From contig NC_064036.1 of NCBI RefSeq assembly GCF_932526225.1, positions 18,932,953 through 18,996,952 on the forward strand: a stretch of 64,000 nucleotides of DNA, read 5' to 3'. The notes beneath the pieces are model-generated. The model was not told where the DNA came from and searched no databases. It saw only the letters and a list, made by a program, of their open reading frames with translations. This DNA comes from Nematostella vectensis (taxonomy: Eukaryota; Cnidaria; Anthozoa; Actiniaria; Edwardsiidae). Shown here in pieces: positions 59,801 through 64,000 of the stretch. Position 1 is the first letter of the stretch; each line of letters opens with the position of its first letter. Position numbers and translations under genes: made by a program.

Positions 59801-61252
59801 TCATTTTGTAGGCAATATCGACTAGAGACAGATTGAAATACACAGCACATTGATTTCTTGTATTTCGCTAGGTAAACGAGGGAGAAAAAGAGAACATGAC
59901 CGGGACCCTGATCAAAACTACAAGAAGTCAATATCAAGCCGCAAAGGACGAATGCAAATACAAATACAAAACAGTCCACTGGAAGAGGGCCAGAGCAAGA
60001 AGAGGAGAAAGAAAAACAAGAAGCGTGTTAGTGATGAGAAAGAGGAGGATAACACTAGGATGGTGTACTACTCCCTGCCAGATGATCACCCAGGCCTGCA
60101 GCGAGACGATGGACCCAAGAAAAAGAAAAAGATGGGCAAGACTCAGAGACTGGAGGTAACGGCCACCCTCCACAAAAGAGACAGGGACCCCAGGGCTAGG
60201 GGTAGGGGGACAGAGACTGGAGGTAACGGCCACCCTCCACAAAAGAGACAGGGACCCCAGGGCTAGGGGTAGGGGGACAGAAAACTGGTGTTATCGGCGG
60301 TTTGGGGCAGCGTTCCTAGATGCAACTATATGCGGGTCCGGTATACACGTTTTTCGGGGGTTGGAGAGAATATGGGAGGATAGACGTTGGTTCTCATCGT
60401 CACCCTAAACTTATTAGGTCTTTTCTGGCGTTGGTTCACTATTAACGGAGTGCGAGGCTGGCTTAGCCGACACACGGTACTATAGAAACAAAACAGTAGT
60501 AATGTACTACCATAATGACGCAGACAGAAATAATCGATATTGGCTTATGTCGGGCTAGTAACGAGTCAATTTTCGTTACAGCGAAAAGCGCAGTTGATGG
60601 AGATTGCGTCCAAACACGAAGAAACCAGAGATATACCATATTGGATGTTTCGTCCCAAATATCAAAACGACCAAGTAAGCAAAACAACCTAGACTACCCA
60701 AGTACTATGAAGAGCTTGCGAAAATGTCCGTATTAAAATGTTAGTGGTTGAAGGATTTTCTCTATGTACCCAACCCTCTCATGAATATATATTTTTCATC
60801 TTCAAAAGAGAGCTTGAAGATGGACGATAAGAAAAACTGGCTTTCGTTGTCGCCAGTTTGCGGCTCTTTAGTAGTTAAACTTGGAGCCTCTGCTACCCAG
60901 GGTACGCTCTTGTCAAAGTTTTATTGCTTTTTGTTTTTTTGCCGTCGTTGTCAAAATTTTGTTTCCAAACTCAGTTCTTCGCGCCACTATTGCAGTCAAT
61001 CGTAATATCTCAAGGCGCGGTTAAATGATTCCTTTTTTTTTCTTTTTCAAGCTTGTCTCAGCGAAAAAGAGACCACTGCTTCGGCTGGCCCAAGAGCTCG
61101 GACGGGCACATCCATACAAGTCAGACTCGACACCAGTCCTCCTCAAGCCCTCGTACAAAAGACCCTCACGGCCAGCCAAGCAGAAACCACGTGACCGCGG
61201 TTTTCGCAAGTCCAATACAGACTACCAGAATAGGAAGTTCAATACGATGTGA
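53824..61252 (+). CDS. ZCCHC7: ZCCHC7 zinc-knuckle RNA-binding protein, 13 exons
   Basis: Exons: 53824-53900, 54739-54833, 55018-55067, 55143-55212, 56617-56648, 57244-57372, 58046-58147, 58217-58288, 58367-58402, 59044-59139, 59266-59536, 59872-60155, 61052-61252. All phases chain, giving 504 residues. The acidic N-terminus (AYEDELYG; VAEILYGQVHYSFSLPE) matches the family. Zinc knuckles follow: CHNCNERGHMAVDC, CCLCGGQGHYKRSC, CFNCDQPGHQSRSC, CHRCFLEGHLQNDC then PDLWRQYHRT, and CYNCAKEGHYGYEC. A Gly/His-rich linker and a Lys/Arg-rich tail end KFNTM. The human protein is the zinc-knuckle partner of PAPD5 and MTR4 in the nucleolar TRAMP-like complex, which adds short poly(A) tails that mark RNA for exosome decay. 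Intron 8 uses a GC donor. Read-through past exon 12 would stop at 60266 instead. Confidence 0.93.
54010..54170. repeat. ~78-bp direct repeat in ZCCHC7 intron 1
   Basis: The segment AGTGAAGCTGTCTTTCTGAT followed by TCATCTAACGCAATTATTTA and ATTGACCTAAGTCACTGCTA occurs twice in tandem. Decayed partial copies continue to about 54300 (GTCCGCAG variants). It is intronic and not at a splice site. Confidence 0.85.
56838..57224. repeat. 67-bp tandem repeat in ZCCHC7 intron 5
   Basis: Six copies of a unit starting CCATATGCTGACACTCCAGC begin at 56838, 56905, 56972, 57039, 57106 and 57173, exactly 67 bp apart. The copies are almost identical, so the expansion is recent. Each unit includes CACTTTTGCAGGCCCC or TTTATTCAGGCCCC, which resemble 3' splice sites. 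The last copy ends about 20 bp before the true exon 6 acceptor. Confidence 0.95.
57451..57750. repeat. 15-bp minisatellite in ZCCHC7 intron 6
   Basis: Units of ATGGAAATGACCAGT repeat about 20 times with a 15-bp period. Because 15 is a multiple of three, both strands stay open (Met-Glu-Met-Thr-Ser, or Val-Ile-Ser-Ile-Leu on the minus strand). Neither reading is a credible gene. Confidence 0.95.
60144..60277 (+). repeat. 67-bp tandem duplication across the ZCCHC7 exon 12 donor
   Basis: Copy 1 (60144-60210) and copy 2 (60211-60277) start CAGAGACTGGAGGTAACGGC and are nearly identical. The exon 12 donor (CTGGAG then GTAACGG) sits inside copy 1 at 60156 and is exactly repeated at 60223. Confidence 0.95.
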
Positions 61253-62499
61253 AGCCCCTGGTGTGGTGGGTTATACACGCAAAGGCAGGGCGGAGTTAGT
61301 GCGAGACAAGGGGTATCTTCAGCACAACGTGGGGAGGTAGAAGGAGATAGGAGCTCCGGCTTTTAGCGGTAAAGCTACAACAACAAAAGCAGCTTATTCA
61401 AAGCTTGTGAATCAGGCAGAAAGGTTCTTTGTCACAAAGGGTTTATTTTCATTGAATTGTTTTAATTTTTTTCGTCGCTCCCTGGCGTGACGGCCATAGC
61501 TGCGTTTATTTTGCCTTGAATTTGCCGTTTGTTCGGAATACCTGCTGGGACCAGGACCCTTGGAGGAAGAAAAGGATCTCTCTCTGAGCGAGATAGATTA
61601 CATGTTTGCGTAGGCTCGAAAAAAAAGATGATTTCTCTCAGAATGTTATAATGCCATTGGGTGGGTGGTGCCGGGAGTGGCGTGAAAATGTGACAAGGGT
61701 CGGGGCTGTTCCATTACAGCTGTGTTAACCCGCCTGCCAATTAGCTTTGCAACTTCTGTGAAAAAGCTTTTTTTCTTCAAGCAAAAGCATGGTATTTGTA
61801 TAATTATGGCAAAAATATTTGCCATGTTTTGCAGACTCTCGCATTACAAGATAAATTTAAAATGTTTGATATATACGCCTTGTGTCTTTATCATTAAGTA
61901 GTTTACCACGTTGTAAAATGATGTTAAAATGAAATCTCGAAGTGTTATACGCCTAGGAAAAATTGTTACACGTCATCATTCATTCAACACTTCGTCGTCA
62001 TCGTTGTCATCCTCATCACAACCTTTTCGTCATTATTATAAACACATCAACACCGTCATAGTCACCATCATCATCACCATCATCGTCATTGTCGTTGTCA
62101 TCATTATCATTGGCAAACATCACTGAAAAGCATTTAGACAATATCGGTTTTTGTTCAAGAACTTTTATTAATGCTGTATAAACTAGGAGTAGAGTAAAAA
62201 TTGGATATCCCACCACCATCCCTACCCTCTTTCGCTAAATTATGGAAAAGGGATTACATGAAAAAATGCGCTGTACACCAAAGGGACCATCATCGTATTG
62301 GCTCAAGGCCGAAAAACATTTCAAGCTTAGGAAGAGTCGAGAAAAAGAGCCAAATTCATGAAAACACTGACACATAATTGGGGGAACCTCCGGCTGATTC
62401 CGTTGAGCGACTCTGATTTTGATTTTGTAGAGAGAAAGGACAGATTGATACGCCTATGATTGTATACTTTGGGTCTCTGTATGCTCTCATTCAGATATA
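61253..62499. other. ZCCHC7 3' flank, no further gene seen
   Basis: AT-rich sequence with a TCATCATCG-type microsatellite at about 61975-62115. I recognised no gene, RNA gene or strong poly(A) signal. Confidence 0.5.
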
Positions 62500-62970
62500 C
62501 TAGTTTACTAATGGCCCATGCTAGTTTTCTAATGTTCGATGTCCCATGCTTTACTAATGATCTATGCTAGTTTACTAACGGTCGATGTCCCATGCTTTAC
62601 TAATGATCTATGCTAGTTTACTAATGATCTATGCTAGTTTACTAATGATCTATGCTAGTTTACTAATGATCTATGCTAGTTTTCTAATGTTCGATGTCCC
62701 ATGCTTTACTAATGATCTATGCTAGTTTACTAATGGTCGATGCTAGTTTACTAATGATCTATGCTAGTTTACTAATGATCTATGCTAGTTTACTAACGGT
62801 CGATGTCCCATGCTTTACTAATGGTCGATGCTAATTTACTAATGAGCTATGCTAGTTTACTAATGGTCCATGCTAGTTTGCTATTGGTCTATGCTTCCTT
62901 GCTGATGGTCTATGCTAGCGTACTAATGGTCTATGCTTCTTTGCTAGTGGTCTATGCTAGTTCTACCCGT
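62500..62970. repeat. 21-bp minisatellite
   Basis: Units of GATCTATGCTAGTTTACTAA plus T repeat with a 21-bp period (62605, 62626), mixed with a longer variant containing GTCGATGTCCCATGCTTTAC. There are about 22 units. The 21-bp period keeps one frame open (Leu-Leu-Met-Val-Tyr-Ala-Ser), but no gene is supported. Confidence 0.93.
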
Positions 62971-63170
62971 CTCCAGTCAATCCGGTGATAACAGCAGCAT
63001 GAGTGACGCTAATTCCATGTGACTGCTTTGAAGTGCGGGAACGGATGGAATGGTGGTGGCGAATAGATGGGGTGATAGCGGGGTTCAATGGTGATGGCTC
63101 ATTTAGATTTTTTTCCTGGGCGTGCTTTGGTTTGGAGTTCTTGTCTTGGGTTCGGTACTTCCTCTTATTG

Positions 63171-63420
63171 CCGATTGAACTTCTGTTACAAGTGACTTCA
63201 CTCTTAACCACACCACCCCCCCCCCCCTCTCCCCCTTTTTAGCGTACGGTTCTGTTACAAGTGACTTCACTCTTAACCCCACCACCCCCCCCCCCCCCTC
63301 TCCCCCTTTTTAGTGTACGGTTCTGTTACAAGTGACTTCACTCTTAACCCCACCACCCCCCCCCCCCTCCTCTCTCCCCCTTTTTAGTGTACGGTTCTGT
63401 TACAAGTGACTTCACTCTAA
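63171..63420. repeat. 68-74-bp tandem repeat with variable C run
   Basis: A unit beginning TCTGTTACAAGTGACTTCAC occurs at 63183, 63251, 63322 and 63396. It continues CTCTTAACCCCACCACC, a run of C, then CTCTCCCCCTTTTTAG and TGTACGGT. Length differs because the C run varies. Each copy holds a pyrimidine tract plus TTTTTAG, resembling a 3' splice site on the plus strand. Confidence 0.9.
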
Positions 63421-63794
63421 CCTAAAAATCCTACCTGTTCCTTTTGCCAGGCCGAAAGATGTTTCCTACATACTGATAAGACCTTGAAAAAAGAAAATTA
63501 AATAGAATTGAAGTATTTTTATATTAATATTATCTGGTTTATACATCGTATTATCGATTAACCGTATTCAAATGCATGAAAATGAAGATGAAACAATCGG
63601 CTTAATTAATTTGCAATCATTTGCATCGAATACGGCTCGTGGATAATAGCATAGCACAAGATATACAATAGTGGTGTTTGATACAATGATTAGACTTCCG
63701 CCTTCATAACAATTTGCTTGCAATAACAAATTTAAAACCAAAACCGTTTGCTTGCTTGCGTTTAATGCGAACATGATTACAAGATGTACTCACG

Positions 63795-64000
63795 AGCGCT
63801 TCCCATATCTCAAAAGGGGGGGAATTCGCGGGCCTATAGAGAGAAAACACGAATCAACACGAACAGCTGCATGCAGATCATGATATGTATCTGTCTGTCT
63901 CTCCTTCAAGACCTTCTGTCTGCCCGATTTTCTGTTGTCTAGTGTGTCTGTCAAATATGTTAAAGAATGACCCATTTACTTACCAGAAGAGAAGCTCCTG
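63795..64000 (-). CDS. Possible exons of a minus-strand gene entering the window
   Basis: On the minus strand the last 17 bases of the window end at a perfect donor context (CTTCTCTTCTG then GTAAGT, low end 63984). A second candidate exon, about 63795-63834, is flanked by CTCTCTATAG and by GTGAGT. In one frame it reads PANSPPFEIWEAL. I do not recognise the protein. The evidence is only splice-site quality and one open frame. Confidence 0.25.

Overview
The window reads as nuclear DNA of an invertebrate animal, most probably an anthozoan cnidarian (a sea anemone of the Nematostella type). The reasons are AT-rich, intron-rich genes, GT-AG splice junctions whose phases I could chain exon to exon, animal-only gene families, hAT-like MITEs, a tRNA-derived SINE and very many minisatellites. 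The species is an inference; the gene structures were read from the sequence.

Layout. 1-974 is a satellite with a 124-bp higher-order period, followed by gene-poor DNA. 4048-5737 (+) is a four-exon gene for a small secreted cysteine-rich protein. 7455-28433 (-) is a 12-exon gene for an AFAP-like adaptor of about 1509 residues with four PH domains. 29830-36647 (-) and 41255-46831 (+) are two divergently placed synaptotagmin-like genes. Their C2 domains have lost most calcium-binding aspartates, and their last coding exons have the same length (311 nt) and phase. 50366-53344 (-) is PHAX, the snRNA export adaptor. 53824-61252 (+) is ZCCHC7, a zinc-knuckle RNA-binding protein. PHAX and ZCCHC7 share a 479-bp bidirectional promoter with YY1-like motifs. 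Both act in nuclear RNA metabolism. 63795-64000 may hold exons of another minus-strand gene that continues outside the window.

The most unusual signal is that many tandem repeats sit exactly on gene-structure boundaries. In three introns of the two synaptotagmin-like genes, a minisatellite begins at the 5' splice site. Its unit is a copy of the exon end plus donor, so one exon is followed by about 12 (55-bp), 55 (31-33-bp) or 50 (35-bp) donor copies. ZCCHC7 exon 12 has a two-copy 67-bp version of the same event. In PHAX a ~900-bp pyrimidine-rich array runs up to a 3' splice site. In the first gene the start codon lies in the last copy of a four-copy repeat. A SINE and a MITE also lie within about 12 nt of donors. 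I read this as recurrent tandem duplication seeded at splice junctions; the mechanism is inference.
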